The translations under genes and the position numbers were made by a program. DNA of 64,000 nucleotides from Carex sylvatica (lineage: Eukaryota > Streptophyta > Magnoliopsida > Poales > Cyperaceae): NCBI GenBank assembly GCA_964058845.1, contig CAXKVR010000470.1, positions 1-64,000 on the forward strand. The letters are read 5' to 3'. Positions 63,905-64,000 of this stretch are shown here, one piece after another. The first letter of the stretch is position 1, and each line of letters begins with the position of its first letter. The notes beneath the pieces are model-generated. The model did no database searches, was not told where the DNA came from, and was given only the letters and a program-made list of their open reading frames with translations.

Positions 63905-64000
63905 GCATATCCTCTGCATTAACTCAAAAATGAATCTTTTGAGTTAATGAATCTCAACCGTCTAATATTAAACGGAGCCAATCCAGCCCTACTTATGATA
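63905..64000. mobile_element. Start of a MITE cut by the window end
   Basis: The sequence GCATATCCTCTGCATTAACT followed by an inverted TTTTGAGTTAATGAATCTCA and TTAAACGGAGCCAATCC matches the left half of the MITE at 22257-22408 (GTATCCTCGGCATTAACTCA, TTAAACGGAATTAATTT). The right half would lie beyond the window. Confidence 0.7.

Overview
This window is nuclear DNA of a flowering plant. It has intron-rich genes with GT-AG junctions, families found only in plants (cytokinin dehydrogenase, TET-type tetraspanin, DUF26), a decayed plastid ndhF insert, and very AT-rich DNA packed with LINEs, a SINE, Mutator-like, hAT-like and Tourist-like elements. I cannot place the species.

Three host genes look intact. 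(1) A cytokinin oxidase/dehydrogenase on the minus strand (4847-10493, 4 exons, about 544 aa), whose introns 2 and 3 are filled with inverted-repeat transposons. (2) A TET7/8/9-type tetraspanin on the minus strand (37550-39370, 3 exons, about 271 aa) whose second intron uses a GC-AG junction. (3) The catalytic subunit of GPI transamidase (GPI8/PIG-K) on the plus strand (53036-56891, 10 exons, about 403 aa) with both catalytic residues.

Layout: 0.3-3.9 kb holds a hAT-like end and a 2.26-kb non-autonomous Mutator-like element with a MITE nested in it. 4.8-10.5 kb is the CKX gene. 10.5-23.3 kb is gene-poor and holds a SINE, a LINE tail, hAT-like elements and a retroposed transcript with 15-bp target duplications. 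24.0-27.3 kb is a broken LINE split by a hAT-like element. 28.0-29.1 kb is a large hairpin element. 30.3-37.3 kb is a near full-length LINE with 15-bp target duplications. 37.5-39.4 kb is the tetraspanin gene. 40.0-43.1 kb holds MITEs and another LINE tail split by a hAT-like element. 44.9-52.2 kb has two gene-capturing Mutator-like elements (Pack-MULEs) of apparently one family, on either side of a hAT-like element and the plastid insert. 53.0-56.9 kb is GPI8. 60.4-63.5 kb is a truncated Mutator element with a broken transposase. The end of the window has a hAT MITE and the start of another MITE.

The most notable structure is the 3.84-kb element at 48372-52215. It has about 240-bp terminal inverted repeats and a perfect 9-bp target duplication, and it carries exon-intron pieces of at least two unrelated genes: a root-type ferredoxin-NADP reductase exon on the plus strand and two exons of a bHLH121-like transcription factor on the minus strand. 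A sister element at 44954-45987 carries the 5' part of a DUF26 secreted-protein gene. All assignments come from reading the sequence and from remembered family motifs; no database search was run.
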